64,000 bases of DNA from Tistlia consotensis USBA 355 (GCF_900177295.1 NZ_FWZX01000018.1:62001-126000); one strand, 5' to 3'; positions 21,452-30,524 are shown, counted from the stretch's first letter. The notes: generated from the sequence alone by a model not told the origin. Translations and numbers: made by a program.

Positions 21452-21913
21452 TCAGAGCGCGCGCTTCAGCGGCACGCGCGAATGTTCGTTGTTGAGCTCG
21501 ACCAGGGCGCCGAGCAGGCGCATCAGCTCCTGCCGCTGCGGCTCGGCGAGCGGCTGGACGATGCGCTCCTGGGCGCGCCGCACGTGCGGCTCGGCGGCCG
21601 CGAGCAGGCCCGCCCCCGCCTCGGTCAGGAAGAGCTGCTTGACCCGCCGGTCGCCCGGGCTCGGCCGGCGCTCGACCCAGCCCTTCTCCTCGACCCGGTC
21701 GAGCACGCTGCCGAGGGTCGAGCGGTCGTAGGCGATGACCTCGGAGAGGCGCGTCGCGTCGATGCCCGGCGCGTCGCGGGTCGCGACCAGGACGGCGTAC
21801 TGCACCGGGGTCAGGTCGAGATGCCGGCACTCCTCGACGAAGATCGCCACCGCGATCTGCTGGGCCCGGCGGATCAGGTGGCCCGGCTTGCCGTAGACGT
21901 CGTCCAGGAACAT
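21452..21913 (-). CDS. MarR-family transcriptional regulator
   Basis: MarR-type repressor, 153 residues, with a winged helix-turn-helix at about residues 35-100 (LTPVQYAVLVATRDAPG, then YDRSTLGSVLDRVEEKGW, then RRVKQLFLTEAG). It is divergent from the gentisate dioxygenase gene and upstream of the hydroxylase gene. A 33-bp imperfect palindrome lies in the 84-base divergent gap, so it most likely controls both transcripts and is released by an aromatic acid. Confidence 0.9.
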   Translation of the reverse strand: MFLDDVYGKPGHLIRRAQQIAVAIFVEECRHLDLTPVQYAVLVATRDAPGIDATRLSEVIAYDRSTLGSVLDRVEEKGWVERRPSPGDRRVKQLFLTEAGAGLLAAAEPHVRRAQERIVQPLAEPQRQELMRLLGALVELNNEHSRVPLKRAL

Positions 21914-21938
21914 GGCCGCCTCCCCGCGCGCCGATAGA

Positions 21939-21971
21939 TGGACCGCATACTGAATATGAGTATGCTGTCCA
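21939..21971. promoter_or_regulatory. Predicted MarR operator in the divergent promoter
   Basis: An inverted repeat with 13-base arms (TGGACCGCATACT / AGTATGCTGTCCA, one mismatch) and a 7-base centre GAATATG. It lies 26 bases upstream of the MarR start and 26 upstream of the dioxygenase start, an ideal place to control both divergent genes. Binding by the adjacent MarR protein is inferred from position. Confidence 0.75.
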
Positions 21972-21997
21972 TCAAGCCGAAGCCACGGGAGGATGCG

Positions 21998-23062
21998 ATG
22001 GCGTCGAGGGACGAGCCGGCGAAGGCCGGCGGGAACGGCAAGCGCGAGGCCTTCTACGAGAAGATCGACAAGTCGAACATGACCGCGCTCTGGACGGTGC
22101 TGGGCTCGCTGATCACCCGGGAGCCGAAGAGCGCCTGCCGGCCGTTCGGCTGGCGCTTCGACGCGATCCGCGAGGCGATGGTCGAGGCCGGCGCCCTGAT
22201 CACCGCCAAGGAGGCCGAGCGCCGCGTCCTGGTGCTGGAGAACCCCGGCCTGCGCGGCCAGTCGAAGATCACCACCTCGCTCTATGCCGGCGTCCAGCTG
22301 GTGCTGCCCGGCGAGGTCGCGCCCGCCCACCGCCACAGCCAGTCGGCCCTGCGCCTGGTGCTCGAGGGCAAGGGCGCGCACACCGCGGTCGAGGGCGAGA
22401 AGGTGATGATGAGCCCCGGCGACTTCATTATCACGCCCTCGATGACCTGGCACGACCACGGCAACGAGACCGACGAGCCGATCTACTGGCTCGACGGCCT
22501 GGACATCCCGCTGGTGCAGTTCCTCGACGCCTCCTTCCTGGAGCACCTGGGCGCCGACGAGCAGCCGATCACCCGGCCGAACGGCGATTCCCTGGCACGC
22601 TACGGCAGCAACCTGCTGCCGGTCGACTTCCACCCCTCGGCGGCCAGTCCGACCTCGCCGGTCTTCTGGTACCCCTACGCGCGCAGCCGCGAGGCGCTCG
22701 ACCAGCTCGCCCGTGCCCAGGACTGGGATCCCTGCCACGGCCTGCGCCTGCGCTACGTCAACCCGGCGACCGGCGAGCATGCCATGCCGACCATGGCGAC
22801 CTTCCTGCAGCTGCTGCCCGGGGGCTTCGCGACCCGGCGCTACCGCTGCACCGACGCCACGGTCTTCGCCTGCCTGGAGGGCGGCGGCCGCAGCCGGATC
22901 GGCGAGGAGACGATCGAGTGGGGCCCGCGCGACATCTTCGTGGCGCCCAGCTGGTTCCCGGTCAGCCACGAGGCCGAGGCCGAGAGCGTGCTGTTCAGCT
23001 TCTCCGACCGCCCGGTGCAGGAGAAGCTCGGCCTGTGGCGGGAGGACCGCGGCAACGGCTGA
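21998..23062 (+). CDS. Gentisate 1,2-dioxygenase
   Basis: Fe(II)-dependent ring-cleaving bicupin, 354 residues, converting gentisate to maleylpyruvate. The first cupin has the metal-binding HRHSQSALRLVLEGKG near residues 111-126 and DFIITPSMTWHDHGNE near 146-161; a second, degenerate cupin follows (ATVFACLEGGGRSRIG). ATG at 21998 follows GGGAGG by five bases; upstream in-frame starts would run into the operator. The later pathway enzymes, maleylpyruvate isomerase and fumarylpyruvate hydrolase, are not in the window. Confidence 0.92.
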   Translation: MASRDEPAKAGGNGKREAFYEKIDKSNMTALWTVLGSLITREPKSACRPFGWRFDAIREAMVEAGALITAKEAERRVLVLENPGLRGQSKITTSLYAGVQLVLPGEVAPAHRHSQSALRLVLEGKGAHTAVEGEKVMMSPGDFIITPSMTWHDHGNETDEPIYWLDGLDIPLVQFLDASFLEHLGADEQPITRPNGDSLARYGSNLLPVDFHPSAASPTSPVFWYPYARSREALDQLARAQDWDPCHGLRLRYVNPATGEHAMPTMATFLQLLPGGFATRRYRCTDATVFACLEGGGRSRIGEETIEWGPRDIFVAPSWFPVSHEAEAESVLFSFSDRPVQEKLGLWREDRGNG

Positions 23063-23225
23063 ACCGGTCGGCCGACGCCCGCCTCTCCCGAGGGGCTTGG
23101 CGCGCGGGCACGAAGGGATTTCGTTCGTTCGGCGGGGGACGGCGGCGGCCGCCTGTCGAGGCGACCGGCACGGGCGGTAGGGTCCGACCGATCCCTCTTT
23201 TCCGACAGCAGTCGGGGCGGAAGCT

Positions 23226-23252
23226 TTGACCGCCCGCCAGAAGTCATATTGT
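23226..23252 (+). promoter_or_regulatory. Possible promoter of the dehydroshikimate dehydratase gene
   Basis: TTGACC at 23226-23231 and TATTGT at 23247-23252, with a rather short 15-base spacer, lie just upstream of the palindrome at 23253 and 54 bases before the ATG. The call rests on hexamer similarity only. Confidence 0.35.
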
Positions 23253-23266
23253 ACTAACTAGTTAGT
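23253..23266. promoter_or_regulatory. Perfect 14-bp palindrome, TetR-type operator
   Basis: ACTAACTAGTTAGT is a perfect palindrome directly downstream of a possible promoter and 40 bases before the dehydroshikimate dehydratase start. The ACTAACTAGT-type pattern is common for TetR-family operators. No TetR gene is present in this window, so the regulator must be encoded elsewhere. Confidence 0.65.
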
Positions 23267-23305
23267 GTATTGCGCAACAACGGCTTCCGATGGGAAAATC
23301 CGGAG

Positions 23306-25198
23306 ATGCACCGAACCAGCATCGCGACCGTCTCGCTGTCCGGCGACCTCCGGGAGAAGCTGGACGCCATCGCCGCCGCCGGCTTCGACGGCGTCGAGAT
23401 CTTCGAGAACGACTTCCTGGCCTACCCGGCCGGCGCCGCCGAGGTCGGCCGCCTGGTCCGCGAGGCCGGCCTGGCGGTCACGGTGTTCCAGCCGTTCCGC
23501 GACTTCGAGGGGCTGCCCGAGCCGCAGCGCGGCCGCGCCTTCGAGCGCGCCGAGCGCAAGTTCGACGTCATGCAGGCGCTCGGCACCGACCTGATGCTGG
23601 TCTGCTCCAACGTCTCGCCGGCAGCGCTCGGCGGCATCGACCGCGCCGCCGAGGACTTCCGCGAGCTCGGCGAGCGCGCCGCCCGGCGCGGCCTCCGGAT
23701 CGGCTACGAGGCGCTGGCCTGGGGCCGCCACGTCAGCGACCACCGCGACGCCTGGGAGATCGTGCGCCGCGCCGACCATCCGGCGGTCGGGCTGGTGCTC
23801 GATTCCTTCCACACCCTGGCGCCCGGCCTCGACCCCGAGACGATCCGGCGGATCCCCGGCGACCGCATCTTCCTGGTCCAGGTCGCCGACGCGCCGAAGC
23901 TGGAGATGGACCTCCTGTCCTGGAGCCGGCACTTCCGCTGCATGCCCGGCCAGGGCCAGCTCGACGTGGCCGGCTTCCTGGCCGCCGTCGAGGCGACCGG
24001 CTACGCCGGCTACCTGTCGCTGGAGATCTTCAACGACCAGTTCCGCGCCGGCTCGGCGCGCCAGGTCGCGGTCGACGGCAGGCGCTCGCTGATCGCCGTC
24101 GCCGACCAGGTCGCCCGCTCCGCCGGCCGGACAGACGGGCTGCTGCCGGCCCGCGCGCGTCCGCTCGGCGTCGAGTTCGTCGAGTTCGCGGTCGACGAGC
24201 CGGGCGCCGAGCAGCTCGCCGAGCTCTTCGCCGCGCTCGGCTTCGCCTGCGCCGGGCGCCACGTCTCGAAGGCGGTCGAATGGTGGCGCGAGGGCGGCAT
24301 CAACCTCGTCGTCAACGCCGAGAAGGAGGGCTTCGCCCACGCCTCCTGGCTGACCCACGGGCCCGGAGTCTGCGCCGTCGGCCTGCAGGTCGAGGACGCC
24401 GGAGCGGCGATGGAGCGCGCCCGCGCCCTGCTCGCCCAGCCCTTCAGCCAGCCGGTCGGCCCCGGCGAGCTCGAGGTCCCGGCGATCCGCGGCGTCGGCG
24501 GCAGCCTGCTCTACTTCACCGACCCGAAGAGCGAGCTGGCGCGGGTCTGGGAGATCGAGTTCCGGCCGGCCGACCGGCCCGGGGCGCCGGCCCGCAAGAG
24601 CGCCGGCCTGACCCGCATCGACCACGTCTCGCAGTCGATGGAATACGACGAGATGCTGTCCTGGCTCTTGTTCTATACCTCCATCTTCGAGATGGAGCGC
24701 ACGCCCGAGCTGGACATCGCCGACCCCGGCGGGCTGGTGCGCAGCCAGGTCGTCGAGAGCGCCGACAAGGCCGTGCGCATCCCGCTCAACGGCACCCAGA
24801 GCCACCGCACCCTCGCCGCCCGCTTCCTCTCGGAGTTCTTCGGCTCGGGGGTGCAGCACATCGCCTTCGCCAGTTCCGACATCTTCGCCAGCGCCGCGGC
24901 GCTCGAGGCCAACGGCGTCGCACTGCTGCAGGTGCCCGACAACTACTACGACGACCTGGAGGCGCGCTTCGGCCTGGAGCCCGAGCTGCTGGAGCGGCTC
25001 AGCGCCAACGCGGTGCTGTTCGACCGCGACGAGGCCGGCGACTACTTCCAGCTCTACACCCGGCCGTTCCAGGAGCGCTTCTTCTTCGAGATCGTCGAGC
25101 GCCGAGGCACCTATGCCGGCTTCGGCGCCGCCAACGCCCCGATTCGCCTGGCCGCGCAGAGCCTGAGCGCCCGGCATCCCGCGGTGCCGCGGCGCTAG
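23306..25198 (+). CDS. 3-Dehydroshikimate dehydratase, QsuB-type two-domain protein
   Basis: Predicted to convert 3-dehydroshikimate to protocatechuate in quinate/shikimate catabolism; 630 residues. Residues 1 to about 275 form a sugar-phosphate-isomerase-like TIM barrel (TSIATVSLSGDLREKLDAI, VGLVLDSFHTL, YAGYLSLEIFND). Residues about 285-620 form a 4-hydroxyphenylpyruvate-dioxygenase-like VOC domain (IDHVSQSMEYDEMLSWLLFY, GVQHIAFASSDIF, YFQLYTRPF). Such fusions are known as QsuB-type dehydratases. ATG at 23306 gives the family's usual N-terminus, though the ribosome site is poor; a TTG at 23270 in frame is the alternative and would overlap the palindrome region. Confidence 0.88.
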   Translation: MHRTSIATVSLSGDLREKLDAIAAAGFDGVEIFENDFLAYPAGAAEVGRLVREAGLAVTVFQPFRDFEGLPEPQRGRAFERAERKFDVMQALGTDLMLVCSNVSPAALGGIDRAAEDFRELGERAARRGLRIGYEALAWGRHVSDHRDAWEIVRRADHPAVGLVLDSFHTLAPGLDPETIRRIPGDRIFLVQVADAPKLEMDLLSWSRHFRCMPGQGQLDVAGFLAAVEATGYAGYLSLEIFNDQFRAGSARQVAVDGRRSLIAVADQVARSAGRTDGLLPARARPLGVEFVEFAVDEPGAEQLAELFAALGFACAGRHVSKAVEWWREGGINLVVNAEKEGFAHASWLTHGPGVCAVGLQVEDAGAAMERARALLAQPFSQPVGPGELEVPAIRGVGGSLLYFTDPKSELARVWEIEFRPADRPGAPARKSAGLTRIDHVSQSMEYDEMLSWLLFYTSIFEMERTPELDIADPGGLVRSQVVESADKAVRIPLNGTQSHRTLAARFLSEFFGSGVQHIAFASSDIFASAAALEANGVALLQVPDNYYDDLEARFGLEPELLERLSANAVLFDRDEAGDYFQLYTRPFQERFFFEIVERRGTYAGFGAANAPIRLAAQSLSARHPAVPRR

Positions 25199-25214
25199 GC
25201 ATCACGGCTGACGG

Positions 25215-25349
25215 CCCCCTCACCCTCCCACGGCTTCGCCGTGGGCCCCTCCCTCTCCCCTGAAGGGCGAGGGATTGACCGGAGCGCCGACGTAAGCCCT
25301 CGCCCTTCAGGGGAGAGGGCGCCGAGCGTGAGCGAGGCGGGTGAGGGGG
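25215..25349. repeat. Nested inverted-repeat element between convergent genes
   Basis: Outer arms CCCCCTCACCC (25215-25225) and GGGTGAGGGGG (25339-25349) enclose perfect 23-base inner arms at 25251-25273 and 25297-25319 separated by 23 bases, plus a small hairpin CCCACGGCTTCGCCGTGGG at 25227-25245. It fills the gap between convergent genes. This is the look of a short non-coding palindromic repeat family common in alphaproteobacteria; it probably also ends transcription from both sides. Confidence 0.8.
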
Positions 25350-25352
25350 ACC

Positions 25353-26804
25353 TTAGGCGTAGCCGCCCAGATACCGCTCCACCGCCTCGACCAGCGCCTC
25401 CCGCAGCGTCTCGCTGTCAGCCAGGTCCCGCCCGAACACCGCCTCCAGCGACAGCAGCGCCCCGACCAGCGCCGCCGGTGTCCGATCCACTCCCGCCAGC
25501 CGCGCCGCGATCTTATCCGCGAGCGGATCGTCGAGCGCCGCGGCGCCACCGGCGCGGATCCGCACGACGACATAGGCCATCCAGGCGCCGACCGCCGTTG
25601 TCAGGTGCCCACAGGGCGCCCCCTTCGCCAGGCGGTCGCGCAGCGGCGCGAGCAGGCGGGGCGGCAGCTTCTGGGAGCCGTCCATGGCGATCTGCGCGGT
25701 GCGGTGGCCGAGCGCCGGGTTGCGGAAGCGCGCCATCAGGGCGCGGGCGTAGGCTGCGGGATCGCTCGGCGCGGCGAAGGTCCCGGCGGTCTCGGCCCAG
25801 AGGCCCTCGACCAGCCCGGCGATCTCCGGGTCGGCGACCGCCGCATCGACCGTCGGGTGGCCCTTCAGCTGGCCCAGGTAGGCGATCGCCGAATGGGCGC
25901 CGTTGAGCATCCGCAGCTTCATGCGCTCCCAGGCGCCGATGTCGCTCGAGAAGACTGCGCCGCCCGCCTCCCAGGCCGGCCGGCCGAGCGGGAAGTCGTC
26001 CTCGATGACCCACTGGGAGAAGGGCTCGGTCACGACCGGCCAGGCATCCTCCAGGCCGAGGGCCCGGTCGATGCGCAGGCGGTCCGCCTCGGTCGTCGCC
26101 GGGGTGATGCGGTCGACCATGGTCGAGGGGAAGGCCGCCTCGCCCTCGATCCAGCGCGCCAGCTCCGGATCGAGGGCGCCCGCGAAGGCCAGCACGGCGC
26201 GGCGCAGCACCCGGCCGTTGTCGGAGAGGTTGTCGCTCGACAGCACCGCGAAGGGCGCCAGGCCCGCCGCCCGGCGCCGGCGCAGCGCCTCGACGATCAG
26301 GCCGTGGACGCTGCCCGGCGCCCGCGGGCTCGCGAGGTCGGCGGCGACGGCCGGCGCCGCGAGGTCGAGCGCGCCGCTCGCCGGATCCAGGTGATAGCCC
26401 TTCTCGGTGACCGTCAGGCCGACGATCCGCGTGGCCGGGTCGGCCATCCGACCGAGCAGCGCCTCTGCCGAGCCCGGCAGGACCAGCACGTCCAGCAGCG
26501 CGCCGACCACGGCCAGCCGCTCGCCGAGGCCGTCGCGCACCGCAAGGCTGTAGAGGCCGTCCTGCGGCGCCAGGGCCGCGCGGGTCGCCGGCGAGCGCAG
26601 GCTGGCGCCGACGATGCCCCAGTCGAGCGCGCCGTCGGGCTCCGACGCCAGGGCGGCCTCGGTGCAGACGGCCTGGTGCGCGCGGTGGAAGGCGCCGACG
26701 CCGAGATGGACGAGACCCGGCGTCAGCCGGCTGCGGTCGTAGGGCGGGCGCGCGACCCCGGCCGGCAACCGCCCGAGGGTCGCGTTCGAAAGCCGCTCCG
26801 TCAT
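25353..26804 (-). CDS. Mannitol dehydrogenase-family protein, fructuronate reductase-like
   Basis: Long-chain polyol/uronate dehydrogenase, 483 residues. The N-terminal NAD site is GLVHLGVGAFHRAHQAV near residues 28-44, and the catalytic region shows FSQWVIEDDFPLGRPAWE and the family helix MKLRMLNGAHSAIAYLG with the conserved Lys and Asn-x-x-His. The family includes mannitol 2-dehydrogenase and fructuronate reductase (UxuB). Divergence from a GntR gene, next to a ManD-like mannonate dehydratase and TRAP transporter, favours fructuronate to mannonate reduction. ATG at 26804 follows GGGAGG; longer frames upstream cross the operator region. Confidence 0.85.
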   Translation of the reverse strand: MTERLSNATLGRLPAGVARPPYDRSRLTPGLVHLGVGAFHRAHQAVCTEAALASEPDGALDWGIVGASLRSPATRAALAPQDGLYSLAVRDGLGERLAVVGALLDVLVLPGSAEALLGRMADPATRIVGLTVTEKGYHLDPASGALDLAAPAVAADLASPRAPGSVHGLIVEALRRRRAAGLAPFAVLSSDNLSDNGRVLRRAVLAFAGALDPELARWIEGEAAFPSTMVDRITPATTEADRLRIDRALGLEDAWPVVTEPFSQWVIEDDFPLGRPAWEAGGAVFSSDIGAWERMKLRMLNGAHSAIAYLGQLKGHPTVDAAVADPEIAGLVEGLWAETAGTFAAPSDPAAYARALMARFRNPALGHRTAQIAMDGSQKLPPRLLAPLRDRLAKGAPCGHLTTAVGAWMAYVVVRIRAGGAAALDDPLADKIAARLAGVDRTPAALVGALLSLEAVFGRDLADSETLREALVEAVERYLGGYA

Positions 26805-26831
26805 CGCCGTCCTCCCCCGCGCACAGACTGG

Positions 26832-26862
26832 CATACTTGTATGGTATTGCGAACTTGTATGG
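26832..26862. promoter_or_regulatory. Predicted GntR operator in divergent promoter
   Basis: The sequence holds a small perfect palindrome CATACTTGTATG (26832-26843) and two identical 10-base direct repeats ACTTGTATGG at 26835-26844 and 26853-26862, spaced 18 bases start to start. It lies between the divergent dehydrogenase and GntR genes, so the GntR protein is the likely ligand. The region is AT-rich compared with its surroundings. Confidence 0.6.
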
Positions 26863-26931
26863 AAGTATGGCAGGGTCCGCGCGCAATCGAGGGACGGGCG
26901 CCGCCCGTCCCGGTCCGGGGAACTGCCGCCG

Positions 26932-27633
26932 ATGGCGCTCACCGCGTCCAGGAAACCCGACGAGATCCAGCCGCAGGAGCCGATCGCCGCGCAGCTGTTC
27001 CAGCGCCTGCGCACGCGGATCATCCAGCTCGACTTCGAGCCCGGGCAGGTGCTGTCCGAGACCGAGGTCGCCAAGGACTACGCGGTCAGCCGCCAGCCGG
27101 TGCGCGAGGCCTTCATCAAGCTGGCCGGCGCCGGCCTGGTCGAGGTCCGGCCGCAGCGCGGCACCTTCGTCAAGAAGATCGAGGTCGCCGCGGTGATGGA
27201 CGCGCGCTTCGTGCGCGAGGCGATCGAGGCCGATGTCGTGCGCGCCGCCGTCGCCGAGGTCGACGCCGAGACGATCGCCGGCCTGCGCGCCCAGATCGCC
27301 GCCCAGCGCGCGATCCCCGAGACCGACCACGCCGGCTTCCTGGCCGCCGACGAGGCCTTCCACCGCACGCTCGCCGAGATCGCCGGCAAGGCCTACGCCT
27401 GGCGCGTCGTCGAGGAGGTCAAGGCGCAGATGGACCGCGTGCGCTACCTGAGCTTCGGGGGGGCCACCAGCACCGCCGTCCTGATCGACCAGCACGAGCG
27501 CATCGTCGACGCCCTCGAGGCGCGCAGCCGCAAGTCCGCCGAGGCGGCGATCCGCGTGCACCTGCGCGAGATCCTGAAGTCGCTGCCGCAGATCGCGGCG
27601 GCCCATCCCCGGCTGTTCGACGCGCTGCCGTAG
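26932..27633 (+). CDS. GntR-family (FCD domain) transcriptional regulator
   Basis: FadR-subfamily GntR regulator, 233 residues. The winged helix occupies about residues 12-80 (AAQLFQRLRTRIIQLDFEPG, SRQPVREAFIKLAGAGLVEV, RGTFVKKI), the FCD effector domain residues 90-225 with metal/ligand histidines in FHRTLAEIAG and DQHERIVDALEARS. It heads the operon running through the TRAP transporter, ManD and idonate dehydrogenase genes and is divergent from the fructuronate-reductase-like gene, so a sugar acid is the likely inducer. Confidence 0.9.
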   Translation: MALTASRKPDEIQPQEPIAAQLFQRLRTRIIQLDFEPGQVLSETEVAKDYAVSRQPVREAFIKLAGAGLVEVRPQRGTFVKKIEVAAVMDARFVREAIEADVVRAAVAEVDAETIAGLRAQIAAQRAIPETDHAGFLAADEAFHRTLAEIAGKAYAWRVVEEVKAQMDRVRYLSFGGATSTAVLIDQHERIVDALEARSRKSAEAAIRVHLREILKSLPQIAAAHPRLFDALP

Positions 27634-27683
27634 CGCGTGCCGCGACAACAAGAAACCACCGTCCCGCAACAGGAGGAACCGTC

Positions 27684-28667
27684 ATGACGAGACGCTTGAA
27701 GATCCTTGCCGCCAGCGCGCTGGCCGCCGCCCTGATCGGCTTCGCCGGCACCCACGCCCAGGCCGCCGACGTCACGCTGAAGCTCGGCCACCTCGCGAAC
27801 GAGGACAACATCTGGCACAAGGCCTGCCTGAAGTTCGCCGAGGAGGTCGCCAGGCTGACCGACGGCAAGGTCGAGGTCCAGGTCTTCCCGAACGAGACCC
27901 TGGGCAAGGAGATCGACCTGATCAACGGCATGCAGCTCGGCACGGTCGACATGACGATCACCGGCGAGTCGCTGCAGAACTGGGCGCCGAAGGCGGCCCT
28001 GCTGGCCCTGCCCTACGCCTACACCTCGCTCAAGCAGATGGACGCCGTCGCCTCCGGCCCGATCGGCAAGGAGATCGAGCAGGAGATCCTCGAGAAGGCG
28101 AAGATCCGGCCGCTCGCCTACTTCGCGCGCGGCCCGCGCAACCTGACCTCGAACCGGCCGATCAAGAGCCCGGCCGACCTGAACGGCCTGAAGCTGCGCG
28201 TGCCCAACGTGCCGCTCTTCGTCAACGTCTGGAACGCGCTCGGCGCCCAGCCGACGCCGATGGCCTTCTCCGAGGTCTTCACCGCGCTGCAGAACGGCAC
28301 GATCGACGCCCAGGAGAACCCGCTCGCGCTGATCAAGAGCGCCAGCTTCTTCGAGGTCCAGAAGTACGTGAACCTGACCGAGCACGTGCGCAGCTGGATC
28401 TATCTCGCGATCGGCGAGAAGAGCTTCGCCAAGCTGACCCCCGACGAGCAGAAGGCCGTCCAGGAGGCCGCCAAGACCGCCCAGGCCTACGAGCGCCAGC
28501 TGTTCCTGGCCGACGAGGACAAGCTGACCGGCGAGCTCAAGGCCAAGGGCATGACCTTCGTCGAGGTCGACAAGGCCGCCTTCGCCGCCAAGGCCAAGGA
28601 CGCCGTGCTGGCCAGCGTCAAGGAGGAGATCCGGCCGACGGTCGAGAAGATCTTCGCCGGCCAGTAG
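27684..28667 (+). CDS. TRAP transporter substrate-binding protein (DctP family)
   Basis: Periplasmic receptor of a TRAP importer, 327 residues, with a signal peptide at residues 1-29 (LAAALIGFAGTHAQAA). The family arginine that binds the carboxylate is expected in LKLRVPNVPLFVNVWNALGA, and VFTALQNGTIDAQENPL is the characteristic DctP motif. AGGAGG ends seven bases before ATG 27684. The neighbouring sugar-acid enzymes suggest that it binds an aldonate or uronate. Confidence 0.93.
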   Translation: MTRRLKILAASALAAALIGFAGTHAQAADVTLKLGHLANEDNIWHKACLKFAEEVARLTDGKVEVQVFPNETLGKEIDLINGMQLGTVDMTITGESLQNWAPKAALLALPYAYTSLKQMDAVASGPIGKEIEQEILEKAKIRPLAYFARGPRNLTSNRPIKSPADLNGLKLRVPNVPLFVNVWNALGAQPTPMAFSEVFTALQNGTIDAQENPLALIKSASFFEVQKYVNLTEHVRSWIYLAIGEKSFAKLTPDEQKAVQEAAKTAQAYERQLFLADEDKLTGELKAKGMTFVEVDKAAFAAKAKDAVLASVKEEIRPTVEKIFAGQ

Positions 28668-28683
28668 GCCGGCAGGCCTGCGC

Positions 28684-28714
28684 GCCGCCGGCGGCCCGCC
28701 CGGCCGCCGGCGGC
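28684..28714 (+). promoter_or_regulatory. Intra-operon hairpin after DctP gene
   Basis: A 13-bp GC-only stem with a 5-base loop starts 17 bases after the binding-protein stop and ends 28 bases before the small permease start. No T-run follows. As with the hairpin at 7085-7110, it probably favours accumulation of the binding-protein message over the membrane genes. Confidence 0.55.
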
Positions 28715-28742
28715 TGCCTCTTCCCGCCCCCGGAGTACCCTC

Positions 28743-29240
28743 TTGGTCCCTCTCCTCCGCCTGATCGTCGCCCTGTCGCGCGCCGTCGTGCTGGCGGCCT
28801 TCGCGGTCATCGTCGGCGCCGTCGCGATCCAGATCGTCGCGCGCAGCTTCCTGCCCCACTCGCCGGTCTGGACCGAGGAGCTGACCCGCTTCGCCCTGCT
28901 CTACCTGGCCGCCGCCGGCGCCGGGCTGGCGTTGCGCAGCCGCGACCTGGTCGACGTCGACATCGCCGTCGCCGCCCTGCCGCCGCGCGGCCGCCGGGCC
29001 ATGCGGATCCTGGCCTGCCTCGCGACCCTGCTGCTGGCCGTCGCGATGTTCGGCCCCTCGCTCGACTTCACCGCGATCGGCACCTTCCAGACCTCGCCGA
29101 CCCTCGGCTGGCCGATGAGCCTGGTCCACGTCGTCACGACCATCGCCGCCGGCTCGCTCGGCCTCTTCGCGCTGGCCGAGATCGCCGAGCTGCTGCTCGC
29201 TCCCCACGCCGACGTACCGGCCGGGACCGGGAGGGACTGA
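28743..29240 (+). CDS. TRAP transporter small permease (DctQ family)
   Basis: Small membrane subunit of the TRAP importer, 165 residues, four hydrophobic segments. The motif SPVWTEELTRFALLYLAAAG near residue 40 is diagnostic of DctQ proteins. The start is a TTG at 28743 with GGAG seven bases upstream; no ATG start is available near the N-terminus. The stop is three bases before the large permease gene. Confidence 0.9.
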   Translation: MVPLLRLIVALSRAVVLAAFAVIVGAVAIQIVARSFLPHSPVWTEELTRFALLYLAAAGAGLALRSRDLVDVDIAVAALPPRGRRAMRILACLATLLLAVAMFGPSLDFTAIGTFQTSPTLGWPMSLVHVVTTIAAGSLGLFALAEIAELLLAPHADVPAGTGRD

Positions 29241-29243
29241 GCC

Positions 29244-30524
29244 ATGGCCCTCGCCGCCCTGCTCGGCCTCTTCCTGCTCTGCCTGGTCGCCAGCGTGCCG
29301 GTCGCAGTGGCCCTCGGCCTGTCCTCGGCCGCCTACCTGCTGATCGCCGGCATCCCGCTGGTCGTCATCCCGCAGAAGTTCTACGCCGGCATCGACGTCT
29401 TCGTGCTGCTCTGCATCCCCGGCTTCATCCTGGCCGGCAACCTGATGAACGCCGGGCGCATCACCGAGGCGATCGTCGGCTTCGCCAACGCCCTGGTCGG
29501 CTGGATCCGCGGCGGCCTGGGCCTGACCAACGTCGCCGGCTCGATGCTGTTCGCCGGCATCTCCGGCACCGCCGTCGCCGATGCCGCCTCGATCGGCGCG
29601 GTGATGATCCCCGGCATGAAGAAGAGCGGCTACCCGGCCGGCTTCGCGGCGGCGCTGACCGCCGCCTCCTCGACCATCGGCCCGATCATCCCGCCGAGCG
29701 TGCCGATGATCATCGTCGGCGCCCTGGCCGGCATCTCGGTCGGCCGGATGTTCCTGGCCGGCGCCGTGCCGGGCCTGCTGCTCGGCTTCGGCCTGATGAT
29801 CGTCTGCTACCAGCTGGCCCGGCGGCGCGGCTATCCGCACCAGCCCTGGGCCGGCTGGCGCCGGCTCGGCCGCAGCTTCCTCGGCGCCGCCTGGGCGCTG
29901 GCCATGACCGCGCTGATCATCGGCGGCCTGATGAGCGGCAAGGTGACGCCGACCGAGACCTCGATCGTCGCCAGCGTCTACGCCTTCGTCGTCGGCGTCT
30001 TCATCTACCGCGGCCTCAAGCTGCGCGACGTGCCGAAGGTGATGATCGACAGCGCCATCTCCTCGGCCGGCATCCTGGTGCTGGTCGGCTTCGCCAACGT
30101 CTTCGGCTGGATCCTCGCCTCCGAGCAGATCCCGCAGATGCTGGCCCATTCGGTGCTGGCGATCACCGACAACAAGTACCTCGTCATCCTGATCATCAAC
30201 CTGCTGCTGCTGTTCGTCGGCATGTTCATGGAGACGATCGCCGCGCTGATCATCCTGTTCGGGCCGCTGCTCGCGGTCGCCCAGAGCGTCGGCATCGATC
30301 CCGTGCACTTCGCGACCTTCGCGGTGCTCAACCTGATGATCGGCCTGACCACGCCGCCGGTCGGCGTCTGCCTGTTCGTCTGCGCCAACATCGCCAAGGT
30401 GCCGCTCGGCCAGGTCGTGCGCGCCCTGGTGCCGTTCCTGCTGGTCAACCTCTTCGTTCTGCTGCTGGTATCCTACGTGCCGGCCCTGTCGCTCTGGCTG
30501 CCGAACCTGGTGTTCGGCAAGTGA
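29244..30524 (+). CDS. TRAP transporter large permease (DctM family)
   Basis: Twelve-segment membrane subunit that performs sodium-coupled transport with the DctP and DctQ partners; 426 residues, the normal length. Typical motifs are [14 protein letters not shown] near residue 62, [19 protein letters not shown] near 108 and [14 protein letters not shown] near 144. ATG at 29244 is directly after the DctQ stop codon. Confidence 0.94.
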   Translation: MALAALLGLFLLCLVASVPVAVALGLSSAAYLLIAGIPLVVIPQKFYAGIDVFVLLCIPGFILAGNLMNAGRITEAIVGFANALVGWIRGGLGLTNVAGSMLFAGISGTAVADAASIGAVMIPGMKKSGYPAGFAAALTAASSTIGPIIPPSVPMIIVGALAGISVGRMFLAGAVPGLLLGFGLMIVCYQLARRRGYPHQPWAGWRRLGRSFLGAAWALAMTALIIGGLMSGKVTPTETSIVASVYAFVVGVFIYRGLKLRDVPKVMIDSAISSAGILVLVGFANVFGWILASEQIPQMLAHSVLAITDNKYLVILIINLLLLFVGMFMETIAALIILFGPLLAVAQSVGIDPVHFATFAVLNLMIGLTTPPVGVCLFVCANIAKVPLGQVVRALVPFLLVNLFVLLLVSYVPALSLWLPNLVFGK

